Shown here: positions 1 to 11,640 of the stretch, one piece after another
How the letters are laid out: each line of letters opens with the position of its first letter
Position numbering within the stretch: the first letter of the stretch is position 1
Source: Siphonodentalium dalli
Taxonomy: Eukaryota; Mollusca; Scaphopoda; Gadilida; Siphonodentaliidae
Direction of reading: 5' to 3'
Assembly (NCBI GenBank): GCA_032622095.1
Contig: CP136066.1
Location: 169,580,664-169,644,663 of the forward strand
DNA length: 64,000 nt
Notes under the pieces: generated by a model
What the model saw: only the letters and a program-made list of their open reading frames with translations
What the model was told of the DNA's origin: nothing
Databases searched by the model: none
Program-made: the position numbers and the translations under genes

Positions 1-1
1 G

Positions 2-316
2 CACCAACAAAGTGTGAATATATTCATTCATTCCCTTCGTTCAAGCGGGGTAACTCTAGTCTATATAAAGAATATTCAGTGTTCTGACAACTTTATCAAA
101 GAATCAGACATAATTAGATCATTAGAGTCAATTAGTTCTGCTTACCAAATGCGTTATATTGATGTTTTCACTGAACATCCGGGACATTTCTATCATCCCT
201 CCTCTGCCGATGTGATTTCCAGAAAGATCAAGGTCGGTGACAGAGTTATTCGTCTGAAAAAAAAACAAACAAAGAGGTTATTATTATACAAGACTAACAG
301 GTCAGGCACATTTTGA
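2..316 (+). other. Unrecognised open frame at window edge
   Basis: A frame open from the first bases of the window for about 105 codons, ending at TGA. There is no ATG near its beginning, so if it is coding it is the end of a gene or exon that starts before the window. The translation is mixed and not low-complexity, with a Lys-rich C-terminus, but I recognise no domain. It could be chance. No splice signal was identified. Confidence 0.2.
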
Positions 317-335
317 ATTCAAATATTATAGTGAT

Positions 336-575
336 ATTTAACTATAATAGTTGAATGTGGATATGGTCGTTTTGTGAATTCGATAAAATAGGGATAATCC
401 GAAATCATATTTCACAAAAAACAATTCAAAATCAGTGCCCCTCTAATTCGGTACCATGTTTGTTTTTGTGATGAAATAACATGACTTGACCCACGTGAAT
501 GATTAATCTTCATCGCACAAGCTCGTCCAGACAATCAACATTCAATTGGTATATATATTGTAATGACGGAGCGAT
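336..575 (+). repeat. Dispersed repeat, inverted partner of 53386-53640
   Basis: This stretch matches the reverse complement of 53386-53640 along most of its length. Shared islands include GGTACCATGTTTGTTTTTGTG, the block around TTGTGAATTCGATAAAA, and ACTATAATAGTTGAATGTGG. The distant copy continues into a palindromic element at 53636; this one does not, so it may resemble the site before that insertion. No coding capacity is seen. Confidence 0.75.
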
Positions 576-1993
576 TGAGTTGCATGCTAATGTAATTTAA
601 ACGGCACAAGTGTAGCTTTATGTATGGAAATAAGCTGGCGCAAAAGGTTACAGAACCCATTTGATTTGCTCATTTAATGTAATGCTCTTAAGAGAGCAAT
701 TTGGCTGTGTACTGGCATGCGAGATGACACGTTTCATCCAAAACATGGCAAATGTAGATTTAGCACTGTCAGATTCAACGATAATAGTTAAATTTACGAT
801 GTGCCTGACATGACTAATTGTCTGAGATACTGTTGTATAATTGAAAGTCACATTCAATGTTCGAGGCTCCAATTATTTCTTTTCCGAGCAACGCTTCTAT
901 TAGTTAGCTATTCAAGAAGAGTACAATGGGTGTTTCATTAATGGGAGCAGTTCACGGTTGCTAGGAGACAAAGCATCTGTAACAATAGTTTCACACCGCC
1001 TGTAAATATGCTGTGTTATAACTCACTAATGATTTTCCAACGTCACTACGAAAATTCAGTACATTACGGTTTGACAACAACAATTAATAAAAAATGCGAT
1101 TTAACACTGAAAGTATGCGCCGATAAACAATTTAGATTGAACAACGAATTTTCCACGGAGCAAGCGACCTGCTCAGTCGCTGATTGGTAGAAAATATCTG
1201 CTAACAATTATTCGATTAACTGCTGTGGAAAGGTCTATTCGCTGCCTCGATGTTATGCTGCTATCTGCAAAACGCGAGGGTTTAAAATATAAAACGGAAT
1301 ATTACAATATATATTTAGAAGGCATGCAACAAAAAGGTGTGGAAGTCGAGGAGACGGGATTCGTGTAATATGATTATATACCATGCACAATCATGTATAT
1401 GCATGGTAATGTACTGTATATGCCCATATAAAAAGAATCACCTTTATTCTACACAATCATGCAAACTTACTGTGAGTGCATATGCAATTGGCTTTATCTC
1501 TGTCGGTTCCAACAGTTTATTTTGTAAGGAGAGACATGACGTTGGAAGCGTTTTGATAACATCTCGGCACGGAACGACGTCAAACTGCTGACAAGCTTTC
1601 ACGTAGACCTGCTGTGTCACTTCCGTGATCTCGTAACGCGCCGGCGTTTTCTTACCAGTGTCTGTCTGACCTGAAATTTTAGTTCGAAACGTTCTTCAAT
1701 TAACGACATAGACACATGTACATCAAAGATCCACAGTCCTATTAGATACCACCCTGTGGTTACCATGCTCTGCCACGTACCAAATTTGCCAACTCTTCTA
1801 TTTTGTTTATATGTGTCATCTGTATATTATGTTATTTTTTGGATTTGGAAATAAAATATGTTTACACTAGATTTGCCAATGGCAAAAATAATTCACATTT
1901 GCCTGTGAGCTCCCGAAGGAGGGATGAGCTCATCGCAGGGAGCTCCATGTGATCTCCTCCATTATCCCTATGCCTTGCTCTTCATATATCTAC
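576..1993. other. No gene seen
   Basis: AT-rich sequence with only short chance frames. The last 100 bases contain a GAGCTCC-rich stretch (about 1905-1965) resembling the interior of the element that follows. Nothing else is supported. Confidence 0.6.
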
Positions 1994-2918
1994 TTAAAGA
2001 CATATCATGGACTTGTTCGGTGCGTGAAATTGATAAGTTAATACTCAGGTGCTATGCCAACATGGGGAATGTAGCATTCTACTAACATCACCGAAAATTC
2101 TATCAGAAATCGATCATACCACTGCATATAACACATCATCTGAACTATACGCCTAACTGTAAATATTTACATCTCGATTCGGGACGCAACTATCGGCGAT
2201 AATCTAACACAATTGATTTCGCCATCGCCAGTCATTGCATTTAATTAATATATCAGAATGATTATGACGGTGTGTATCGTCATTTTGAATTAATATTCAT
2301 AACAAATAACAACTTTGAGCAGGATTATTCTCAATTTCTATATCTGATCATCCTGTTAACATGTTTCAAAACATGTTTTAATGTACTCTACAATTGGAAA
2401 TTACTCACATCGTCAGTGTTAGTTGCAGAGGTCTGGTGGATACAATTAATATGTCACTGGGATGGGAGGAGGATGAAGAGGGAGGAGCTCCATGTGGGAG
2501 CTCCCTGTGAGGGGAGGAGAGGCAGGATCTCCCTGGGAGGTGCTCACAAGAAGGACGAGGAGCGCGTTCAGGAGGAGTTCCATGGGAGGGGAGTGAGGAA
2601 CTCCTCGTAAAGACGTTATCCAGCTTGCAATCCTCACACTTTAAAACGCATGTTGATAGTATTAAACGCTACTGATTGGTCAGTCTTGCTCACAGTACCC
2701 TCGATGGAGAAATCGTTTTCGTTAATTTATCGCCGATAGTTGCGTCCCGAATCGAGACGTAAATATTTACAATTGAGCGTAGTTCCGACGATGTTTTCTA
2801 TGGAGTGGTCTATTTGTTTGACATTTTCGGCGATGTTAATATAATCATACATTCCCCAAGCACCTGAATATTAACTTATCAGTTTCACGCACCCGAACAA
2901 GTGCATATATGTCTTTAT
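1994..2918. mobile_element. Long-TIR non-autonomous element
   Basis: The two ends are inverted copies of each other over roughly 250 bp. The left arm, from TTAAAGACATATCATGGACT, is mirrored by the right arm ending near GCATATATGTCTTTA. Both arms share CATTCCCC-type blocks, a TAAATATTTAC block, and the segment CGGGACGCAACTATCGGCGA in opposite orientations. The loop carries a GGAGCTCC-rich stretch (2455-2600) and no gene. The left edge starts with TTAA; the right edge is mutated (TTATTA), so TTAA targeting is only suggested. A partial direct copy lies at 5874-6235. Confidence 0.75.
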
Positions 2919-3171
2919 TATGATGTACAATTTGATATTAAAATTACTCAACTCCTCAGTGTTAGTTGCAGGGGTAGGATGTGTAAAATTAGTTGTACCC
3001 ATGCACTGTGACCAAACATTTAGCAGTGCATACAATTTGACAAGATATTGTGAAACTGTAACAGAGATCCGACTCTTGGCTGAGCCAGGATCACCACGAG
3101 GTCCATTTACTTCATACAAAATATAGCTGCGTCGTTATTCCAGTTACTTTCAGTTTAGCTACCCGTTCACC
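2919..3171. repeat. Flank sharing a block with the 1994-2918 loop
   Basis: Bases 2940-2985 repeat the block at about 2398-2440 (both contain CAGTGTTAGTTGCAG after an AAATTACTCA start). No gene is seen. Confidence 0.45.
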
Positions 3172-3366
3172 ATGATTGTCTCGGAGCCAACGATTTCAGG
3201 AAAACCATATTTCGCCATGAATTTACAGCAGAAGAATGCTAGTATAATAAATCCACCAGCCCAAGGAATCTTTTGGGTATACAACATATGGCAAAAGTTG
3301 TATGACATTATTAGAGCTACTTTGGCACATAATGTTGAGTTTATTCAAGGAATTCCAATGGATTAA
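3172..3366 (+). pseudogene. Relic of virus-like packaging ATPase
   Basis: The 64 codons align without gaps to residues about 101-164 of the ATPase at 30710-31612, from the strand before Walker A to the G-I-P motif; about half the residues are identical by eye. The P-loop is damaged: the first glycine is replaced by Glu and the final Thr by Pro (EPTISGKP against GPTSSGKT). The aromatic W-x-Y-x-x-W segment and the following LYD are kept. The frame then stops, and Walker B and everything after it are missing. It is an old, non-functional fragment of the same family, too diverged to be a recent copy of the 30-kb genes. Confidence 0.75.
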
Positions 3367-3418
3367 AAAAAACACATTCTTCTATTTGAGATTAAGGAGT
3401 ACTACTGTGTTGGGTGAT

Positions 3419-3720
3419 TTAACCCTTTCATGACGGGAGATGCGGTGCCAATATATTCTCTTATATATGCGAGTCTACCATAGGTCGCCTCGCAATTATT
3501 AGAGAATGCATTGGCCTAACAATTTTTTATAAATTTTTTTATATCAATTTTTTCATATTATTCTTTAACAATTTTTATCATTTTTTTCTTACAATCTTTA
3601 ACAATTTTATCATTTTTTTTATAATTTGTTATTACATTATTTATCAATTTTTATATTTTTTTTACATTCTTTATAAAAATTTTATAATTTTTTATCATTA
3701 TTTCATACATTCTGGAAAAA
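3419..3720. mobile_element. Left half of TTAA palindromic element
   Basis: It begins with TTAACCCTTTCATGACGGG, then a 67-bp palindrome at 3448-3514 (arms ending GCATTGG), then a long AT-rich stretch of T-rich blocks. The same order is seen in 8338-9308 and 61189-61421. No right end is found, so this copy is truncated. Confidence 0.7.
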
Positions 3721-5329
3721 TTTGTCAAAGAACACCCACAATGATAATTGTCTCACAACAAATTGATAACTTAGTGGCCATCCGCCCGCCGAACCCACAC
3801 CCGTTCGCCTCCCGCTCAATAACTAGGCGTGCGTTTTAAAGTTCAGCCGAATGGCATCTGAAACCAGTTATTAATATCTACCACGTTATCGTAGCTACAA
3901 GTGCTTATAAATATTATATCGGGCTGACTTAATGTTCTGTGTGTGCTAACCGCAAATTCTCGGAAGATTTATTAAAAATAAATAATACACTCAGCTTTTT
4001 TTGTTATAAAAAACTATGTATCTCTAATAAATGAATGCAGTGGGTGTTTATTGGAGGGTTGTGGGATACGGTGCTGGTGTCGTTGGGGAATATTTAATGA
4101 GAACAGCTTTGTTGTTCACATATGTGCCCCAACTACCACAGCGCTCCCATTAACACACACACCCACACCCACCATCATTCCTTTCTTAAATAATCTTTGC
4201 ATCTACAGACAGGGACGATTAAGAACAGACAGTGCCACCGTATGTACATGTAGTGTGCTTTGATGGAAAGTCTTTTGTCAGTTTAGAATTCGCGCACCAA
4301 GGAAAATTTAAATCTAAGCGCAAAAATAGTATACTGCTGCGCCAAGTTAAATAGGAGAAAGGTATAACAAGTCTCGTAAACATGACATAGTTGTGTGTTT
4401 ACCGTGGACAGTTCACATGTAAAATTCAATCTAATTCTCACCTGGATTCCTCGTGTGAGAAAACATCATCGAACTAATTACGCACAGGACCTTAATACAT
4501 CACTGGACCGTTATAAATTCGAAAAGGAACTATATATATGGCGCCCCTGTGTATCAACAATGTAAAGACTCCTCGCTGAGAAATGTCTATATTAAAATCG
4601 ATCAGTACTACAAAAGCGGTACCTCGCGATTAATGAATAATTAATTATCATTCCACTTAATTAGTGGTCACATGATTAATTATCCTGTTCTGATCGCATG
4701 CATTTGTCGATAAAAATACAAGACACCATTTGTTTGTAAATTATGTAACGTCATACTATGTCGTTCGCATGTGCATGGCAAGGGAGATAACTCTATTTCA
4801 TACGCGAAATGTCTGTTTCATAGACAGGACCACCAAACCATGTGGTTTTATGCGTTGGCTGGAACTTCACGTTTTCCACCAGATGTTAAATTCCGTCATC
4901 TTGGGTCACCTTTCGGCCCAAGCCTTTTTGCACTTTCCATATTGCATTCCATACTACATGTAACCAACTTTTAGTATCGGCTGACATCGGCTGACAATAT
5001 CCCATCACAATCTCCAGGCGTTCACTTTGGACACATATCACCCACATTTCTACATGACAATTGTATTTATTGTGTTTGTGAATTTATTTGAAAGGCGTCA
5101 GAAATTTGTTAATCGTATTTGTGAAACACTGTAAAACCAATGGAACGCAACTCTACATATTTAGTTCCTTGACACCGGCAATGTACTGCCCGCCAAAGGT
5201 CGCAACAGCATAAAGCTTTACAATATTTTCCGGACCTGGACTGATAATATCGGGTTATCCCAGATTATGCGGTCGGGATGTTAGGGACGTGGGCAGTGGT
5301 GGTTGGTGATCTGTCATATTACATACAGC
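3721..5329. other. No gene seen
   Basis: AT-rich sequence with a short CA/ACCC-rich stretch near 4140-4175. The overlapping short frames at 4730-4974 are not recognisable. Nothing else is supported. Confidence 0.55.
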
Positions 5330-5710
5330 CTACTCTCGTGAACATAAGCACATAAACGGCTTATTTTTCTGAGCGAAATAAGCTCATATTGGTATTATTT
5401 AACTTCAATATACGCTCTATATGGACCTACAAAAAGCGTTTTTTTAAAAGCCCAACATGGGACTATCTCCATATAAAAAAAACCCAAATTGGCATTATTT
5501 AATCTACATTTTGTCATCAACACGACTTTCATGTTATCAGATTTACGCTCTTTATAATGTTTTTTCACTGAGATCTGAGCCATTTAACGGAATTACGGGT
5601 ATATAAGCACACTATGGGCTATTTCGTAATAAAATTAGTCCGATATGAACCTATGTGAATATATAGGTCCAATATGAACCTATTTGCACGAGGATAGTAT
5701 GCATATTAAC
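5330..5710. repeat. Dispersed AT-rich repeat family (ATAAGCTCATAT type)
   Basis: Contains AAATAAGCTCATATTGG, a CTCTTTATAATG block, a CATTTAACGGAAT block and TTTGCACGAGGATAG. The same blocks recur in the same order at 37365-37670 and 52100-52400, and inverted at 52850-53040, 49870-50110 and 51540-51780. It is a degenerate multi-copy family with no coding capacity; its class is unknown. Confidence 0.65.
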
Positions 5711-5873
5711 AACTGCAGCCCACCATTGAAGGTAAAAATTTCAAAATCCAGAAAACATCATTTGTGATCGAATTGTCCAACAGATACTTCAAACATAATA
5801 CCCGGCCCTCAATATTTATATACTGTGAATTTAAACAATCCACCCTTGGTAAAAAAAACCATCATAGTTTACA

Positions 5874-6235
5874 TTAAAGACATATTATTTACCTGTTCGG
5901 GTGGGTGAAACTTAATAATTAGTACTCAGGCGATATGCCAATCTGGGGAATGTAGCATTCTGCTAACATCGCCAAAAACTAAAAAGAAATCGACAATACC
6001 AATCCATGGAAAACATCGTGTGAACTATACGTAGCTCAATTGTAAATATTTACATCAGATTCGGGACGCAACTATTGGCGACAAACTAACGCAAATGATT
6101 TTGCCATCGAGATTCATTGCATTGAATAATGAATATATATGAATGACGATGTGTGTTGTCAATTTGGATTAATATTCGTAAAAATAAAAACTTTGATCAA
6201 GATTATTCCCCATTTATAGTTTATCACCCTACCGG
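5874..6235 (+). repeat. Partial copy of the 1994-2918 element end
   Basis: It starts TTAAAGACATATTATTTACC and follows the left arm of the 1994-2918 element block by block, including GGGGAATGTAGCATTCTGCT and TCGGGACGCAACTATTGGCG, then continues into its internal sequence. No right arm is present. Confidence 0.7.
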
Positions 6236-6411
6236 AGTGTGTTTCACGTCAGAGAAATACATTAGCCAAACAAACTCAACCTACTTCCGGTTTGGAGTTA
6301 CTAAATGAGACACACATCCGCCTGTCGCCACATCTATATGGGTTGTCTTTGTATGTTCTGAACCATTTGTTTCCCGATCAAGGCGTCCTTGGTCGCCGTT
6401 TGTAACTTTAA

Positions 6412-6747
6412 TTATAGCAGGACCAACTTAACGAGCATAACGAAGCCGGGAATATTGCTACTAAAGTTGAAGTTCAACTTACTTTTGGCGACAGCTGGTT
6501 GTTCGTCCTCATGAAATTTGGATTCGTCGTACGTGAATTCGAGATCAAGAAAGGACTCTTTCCTGTTACCAGTCGATATTTCCTCAGTATGATTGCTCGT
6601 TTTCTTCTTAAATCGACGCAAACTCTCCGGACCTGTTATTTCTTCTTGATCCGCCTTTCTGATTATTTTCTTCCTATCCTTCGCCTGGATCTTATGAGAT
6701 ATGGGCATGCGTTCTCTGAAATTCGTTACATCGAAGTTAAGTGACAT
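6412..6747 (-). CDS. Unrecognised 111-codon frame
   Basis: An ATG-started frame on the minus strand. The product is hydrophilic and charged (many Lys, Arg and Glu in residues 15-90), ends in a short hydrophobic tail, and has no motif I recognise. Composition is less biased than most chance frames nearby, so a host exon is possible. No convincing splice donor or homologous copy was seen. It may be chance. Confidence 0.25.
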   Translation of the reverse strand: MSLNFDVTNFRERMPISHKIQAKDRKKIIRKADQEEITGPESLRRFKKKTSNHTEEISTGNRKESFLDLEFTYDESKFHEDEQPAVAKSKLNFNFSSNIPGFVMLVKLVLL

Positions 6748-7356
6748 ACAAATTCCACATGAATGCGATATTAATGATAGGAAATGGTTAAAGCCTGTGT
6801 GAAGACTGTTGTCTCTTCTTAGTCATCTGTTCCGGTCATCTTCCTGTTCTTCGTCTGGTTCCTACACTCTTAGAAAAAATTCTACACAATATGTTTTCAT
6901 TTTGATCTTAAACAACTTAGTGTAGAAATGACACATGATACATGTGTCGGTGGAATTTTCTCAACATTGACTATGAGTGAATATGTGAATATATTATAGT
7001 TAGTAGATTAGATATGTTCTATTTGAGACACACACCTCTTAAAGGCACATGATGCCTTAATTGTCGAAAATATTCATATTTGTTCCACACACCGTAAACA
7101 GAAAAACATTAAAACGCTATTGAACATTTTGACCAACGTTTGTGGTGTAAATACCTACCCCCAACCCCAGCCCCCCCCATGCACATGTCGCCTCGTCGTT
7201 CCTGCTTAGAGTCAGTTGTTTTATGGGGATCGGTGTTTACTACGTGTAGTGGTGTACCCGGTAACTTGAACCATATGCGCGGTCTGTTCTCCACCATTAA
7301 ACTGAAAACGTCCATACATCCCAATAAACCATGCTAAACACCAGTGATGGTAAGTA
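6748..7356. other. No gene seen
   Basis: AT-rich sequence with a C-rich patch near 7157-7180. The overlapping opposite frames at 7109-7337 are unrecognised. Confidence 0.5.
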
Positions 7357-7569
7357 CTGTAATGCCCTAAATAATCGAATCCTTAACCAAAGCAGAATTA
7401 TGGGTATTGTTTTTAGGATTTAGTCGGAAATATGGCTTGTTGCCATTCATCGGAAAGCTCTCACTGAGAGCTTTCCGATGAATGACAACAAGCCATATTT
7501 CCGTCTAAATCCTGAAATATTACCCATAATTCTTCTGTGGTTAGGGAGTAGATTATTAGGGCATTACTG
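7357..7569. mobile_element. Fold-back (palindromic) miniature element
   Basis: A single palindrome of about 213 bp. The left half runs from CTGTAATGCCCTA through GGAAATATGGCTTGTTGCC to GGAAAGCTCTC; the right half is its reverse complement back to TAGGGCATTACTG. The arms are over 90% matched by eye and meet with almost no loop at about 7462. Half of the same element is present at 23449-23551, fused to another element. No coding capacity. Confidence 0.85.
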
Positions 7570-8337
7570 CATACAAAGAGAAACATTAGTTCATATTCGA
7601 GTACTTACTTCATCTGGACGTACATTATTCCGGTATTAATACCGTGTCATATGTATGCGTGGTACGCCAGAAATACTTCCTTTCATATATTCCAGATATA
7701 GATAGCACAATGTCAATCCACCTGTGGCACTATTGAAATCTTCAACACAATTTCCAGTATGTAATACTAAGCGATGCGAGTGGAATTAGCTTCACAATTT
7801 AATGACACCATGCGCGACGCACTGACAGAAAAGAGACCTCATCGCGTGTTCATCGAGGTAATTACGAATTCAATCAGAGCAAGTAGTTTTACATTGATTT
7901 TAATTTTAAATCAATCAATAATTTAACAATGGGGGCTACCAAGTATACATACACCACAATATGATCAGATACATGGTGTGCCGGTAACACACTGCACACA
8001 GAGAAATTGGTTTGAAGTGACTCATAATCTTAGTTCACTGGGGTTAAGCGAAGCCGTCACTTTACAATCGTGTGCGATTTCAGGGTCCTCACTCAAAACT
8101 TACAAAAGTCAGCGAAATTTATCAATAATAAGAATCGAAGTGGTAACTGCCACTTAAATTGTTCAAGTGGCAGCAAATGTCGAGTTGTTGCCACATAAAA
8201 TCTTTTTGCCGAGTTCAACCAGGAAATGATGCGATGGTGTCCGTCAGTTTCAATATTTTAGTATTGTTATGCGCGAAATTCAAAAGCGTAATTGCAAAAG
8301 TTATTACCGTCGGCATTGATACATTATATTTATCTGT
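7570..8337. other. No gene seen
   Basis: AT-rich sequence with no recognisable repeat or gene. Confidence 0.5.
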
Positions 8338-9308
8338 TTAACCCTGTAATGATTGGAGCTTCATGATTTGTTGCGAAAACCCTGTGCCAATGCATTTTCT
8401 TATATATGTGAGTCGACCATAGGTCGCCTCGCAAATATGAGAGAATGCATTGGCCTAACAAATTTTATATTATTTTTTATAATTGTTAAAAAATGTAAGA
8501 AAAAGAAAAAAAAGGATAAAATTGTCAAAGAATGTAAGAAAACTTCATAACAGAATGATAAAAATTGTTAACAAATGTAAGAAAAAATGATAACAATTGA
8601 TAAAGAATGTAAGAAAAATGATAATTGTTTTGTTATCAAATTGTTAAAGATACGGGCGTGTTGGCGGTGGGTATGCTGTTAAAATATCCAGCTCCGTCAA
8701 AAACCGCCATAAACAGAGAGAATAGTAAAATATAGACATACTGTGTTCTTATACCTATCATAATTATGGCATAAATAGTACGTTATTGTTAAATGTTTTT
8801 CCTTTGTTATGTAAACAAAAGCACAAAACGTTACAGAACCTGGCTTTTGTTCAGTTCCGGGTATGGTAAACATAAAGAGCGTTATTTGTTACTGTTTTCC
8901 TGATATGGAAATAATAAAGAGGGTTTATATCATTTGTGTGTGATTAACCAATATAATTGCGCTGTGTTATGTACACAGAAGCAAAACTTCTGTAACACGA
9001 GTAGGTTCTTGTTTACGTGTACGTACGTCTTGACGACAATATACTATTTACGCGCTGATTATGAACAAAACTATATATATTGTAATATTCCTTCTGTTGT
9101 TGGCGATTTGAACAAATATTTCTGCAACGAACGCCGCCCGTGCCTTTAAAGAGTGTAAGAAAAATGATAACAAATGATAAAATTGTTAAAGAATATAAGA
9201 AAAAATGATAAAAAAAATGTTATAGACTGTAAGAAAAAAAATAAAAAATTGGCAAAGTATGTAAGAGAAAATGATATATAAGATAATGCATTGGCACATG
9301 GTCTTTAA
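8338..9308. mobile_element. TTAA-flanked palindromic element with nested insert
   Basis: Bounded by TTAA at 8338-8341 (TTAACCCTGTAATGATTGG) and 9305-9308. It has a 67-bp palindrome at 8387-8453 and the matching half-palindrome end GATAATGCATTGGCACATGG near 9275-9298. The interior is a degenerate array of about 30-bp units like TTGTTAAAGAATGTAAGAAA. Another TTAA element (8644-9149) is inserted into this loop. TTAA targets and CCCT-type ends recall piggyBac-class elements, but no transposase is present. Confidence 0.7.
8644..9149. mobile_element. TTAA miniature element, copy A
   Basis: Flanked by TTAA on both sides, with short imperfect inverted ends: AAGATACGGGCG on the left and CGCCGCCCGTGCCTT on the right. 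It is 506 bp, non-coding, and contains repeated ATAAAGAG-type blocks. Copies B (17560-18060) and C (38812-39331) have the same ends and the same internal order. Confidence 0.8.
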
Positions 9309-9581
9309 CGTTACGTCAGCGCAGATCCCAATACCTAATTATTTTTTTTTCTTCATCAAAAACTGACAAAAATGAATCGGACAGCTCAATATAATTTCAC
9401 CTTGGAATTTCGCACGATACTAAAATATTGAAACTTATCGGTTTTCGTAGTCATATTTATAAATTGACAATTTATATGATTACGAATAGTAACGAGTGAC
9501 AAGCCATTCGCCATATAATATCGGTCGCAAATTCACTTTACTCCGAAAGACAGTTTTACCACGAACATGTTTTAGATCATG
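9309..9581. other. No gene seen
   Basis: AT-rich sequence between two mobile elements. Confidence 0.5.
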
Positions 9582-10062
9582 CATTTTATATCCTAGATCA
9601 TGCCATGAACTCTATTCTGGCTAACGCCGGTAGAGATCTTATTACACCAGCACAGCACCTTGGATCTGTTTGAAGTTTTGACAGGGAACCCTATAAAGTC
9701 GAAAAAACAACAACCCAACTCAAAGTTGCATGCTTTTCTCTGACTTTTGTGAGCCGATCTCGCAATAAACATCAAATTAGTTACCCAGGAAAAATGCGAT
9801 AATTGTATGCGACGCGAAGCGAAATCACTCACAAATTCAATTAAATCGTGAAATTTCGAGTTTGGACGTTCAACTACAGTGAAGTACATTATATATTAAG
9901 AAACATATAATAACTAAGAAATATATTCTCCGAGTTATTTTTTCGAATTTATAAGGTTCCCTGTCAAAACTACAAAAAGTTCCAAGGGTTCGTACTGGTG
10001 GAATATGATCTCCACGGGCGTTAGCCAGAGTAGAGAATCATGGCATGATCTATTTATATCCC
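9582..10062. repeat. Fold-back repeat with 225-bp loop
   Basis: About 125 bp at 9582-9705 (GATCATGCCATGAACTC, then CTGGCTAACGCC, then TTGACAGGGAACC) reappears as the reverse complement at 9931-10062. The loop between has no gene. Part of the arm and loop is also present at 25982-26205. It is a dispersed family, class unknown. Confidence 0.65.
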
Positions 10063-11179
10063 AGAGTGGAATATATGAGAAAACGACCATAACGTAAATA
10101 AAGACACATATCTTAAAGTCACATGGAGTTGTGCGCACCAAAATACACTTAATAATGGTCGGTTTATAATTTGTCCTGGTGTCGGTCGATATACATACAT
10201 GAACTAACTTTCTATGTGAATTATTATGTCACAGAGAGACGCATGTATTCATTGAAAATCTGGAATCGGAATTGGAATAAGGCGCGACTGGCGGTAAAGT
10301 TATATTGCTATATCCCACCATTAAAGACCCACTTAATTTTCGAACCCCCAGATCACATAAATAAAATATGTGCCATATTATATACCTTTGAAAGATGAAG
10401 CTCCAATACATCATATTATCAACTTATCCGGTGTAATAAATTGTGAACATGTTGTTTTTGTTGAGTTACTGGATTGTAGTTCAAATTGTATTATTTTCAA
10501 TGGAGGGGTAATAACTCTAAATCTTAAAGATAGAGTTGTTCCACTTCCATTGAAAACACATTTTTAGATTGAATTATGTTGCATTCTGGGAGCCAAAGCG
10601 GGTGTAATCTTTGTATGATTTCAGCTGTTTTCTATTTCTCTATGGGCATCTTCTGAGACACAGACGTTTCAAATGGTGATGAGTTATAGTATTTTACTAA
10701 TATTTTATGGTATAATTTTGTTACTAAAACCGTATATCAAGGCACAGTGACTCGAAAATTAAGTGGGCCTTTAAATAACTTTAAAAACTTCACGCACTGC
10801 TTTCTCTTCGTTTTAACCGTCAACATGTAGTCCCATAAACGTTTTAGAGCGAAGACAGCTGTAGATATTCTGCCCATGGTCTACATGTAAAAAAAAAATT
10901 ATGGGACCGATAATTAAAAAATTGAACCGACATAAACGAAATTATCTCAAATTTATCGAAAAATAAAAGAAAGAAAACATGTATTTTCAACACTATATCG
11001 ACGAATTTGTTCGGAAATATTTCGCGTATGTATGTTTTGAAATAGCTCTTACCAAATTATGTATTCATTTTTTACTGAACAAAATCATATTGGTGCTCTA
11101 ATCTGTTCGCATGATATAATAATAATGCGTGGATATCAAGATGAGGATTACACCAAAATAGTATATCGTTAACAGCATT
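10063..11179. other. No gene seen
   Basis: AT-rich sequence. Several short frames at 10171-10567 are unrecognised, and GAAAATTAAGTGGGCC near 10752 mirrors CCCACTTAATTTTCG near 10327. Nothing else is supported. Confidence 0.45.
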
Positions 11180-11289
11180 CAGCTTGAACAGTTGGATTGA
11201 AAGGCTCTGTGTTAGCTGAGATACGAAAATTGTGCTTACCAGAGCCAACTTCACTGACAGGGTAAACGACAATAGTGATACTTGTCTGC

Positions 11290-11640
11290 ATAACTTTACT
11301 GTATAAAAGCCAATGATGGGATATGATCGAAAGCTTAAAAATATTCAACTGGTACGATCCGGAATTATCGAATATATTAACAAATGTCACCACCAAATCT
11401 CGAACCCGAGGCTACAAGTATGAACTCTGCAAAGCAAGATCCAACTATGATGTGAGGAAATATACATTCAGCCAAAGAGTGGCCAGTACTGGGAACAATC
11501 TCCCAAACGAAGTGATATATGGTGTAAACGTAACCAAATTCATAAATAGACTGGATAGCCATTAAAGTAGTTATTTGGAGGTGCTAACCCAGGGATGGTC
11601 GAATAGACAATAGGTCTATTCCTTCACCACTCATTTTTTA
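11290..11640 (+). pseudogene. LINE ORF2 C-terminal fragment and 3' tail
   Basis: Codons 11323-11565 give the conserved tail of a non-LTR retrotransposon ORF2 of the jockey/CR1-like kind: D-M-I-E-x-x-K-I, then T-R-G-Y-K, then the FSQRV motif, N-x-L-P and an F-x-x-x-L-D ending. Upstream of the ATG the frame continues in degraded form. The stop is followed by a tail (CTAACCCAGGGATGGTCGAA) that resembles the one at 18545-18600. The catalytic RT and endonuclease domains are absent: this is a 5'-truncated dead copy. Confidence 0.75.
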
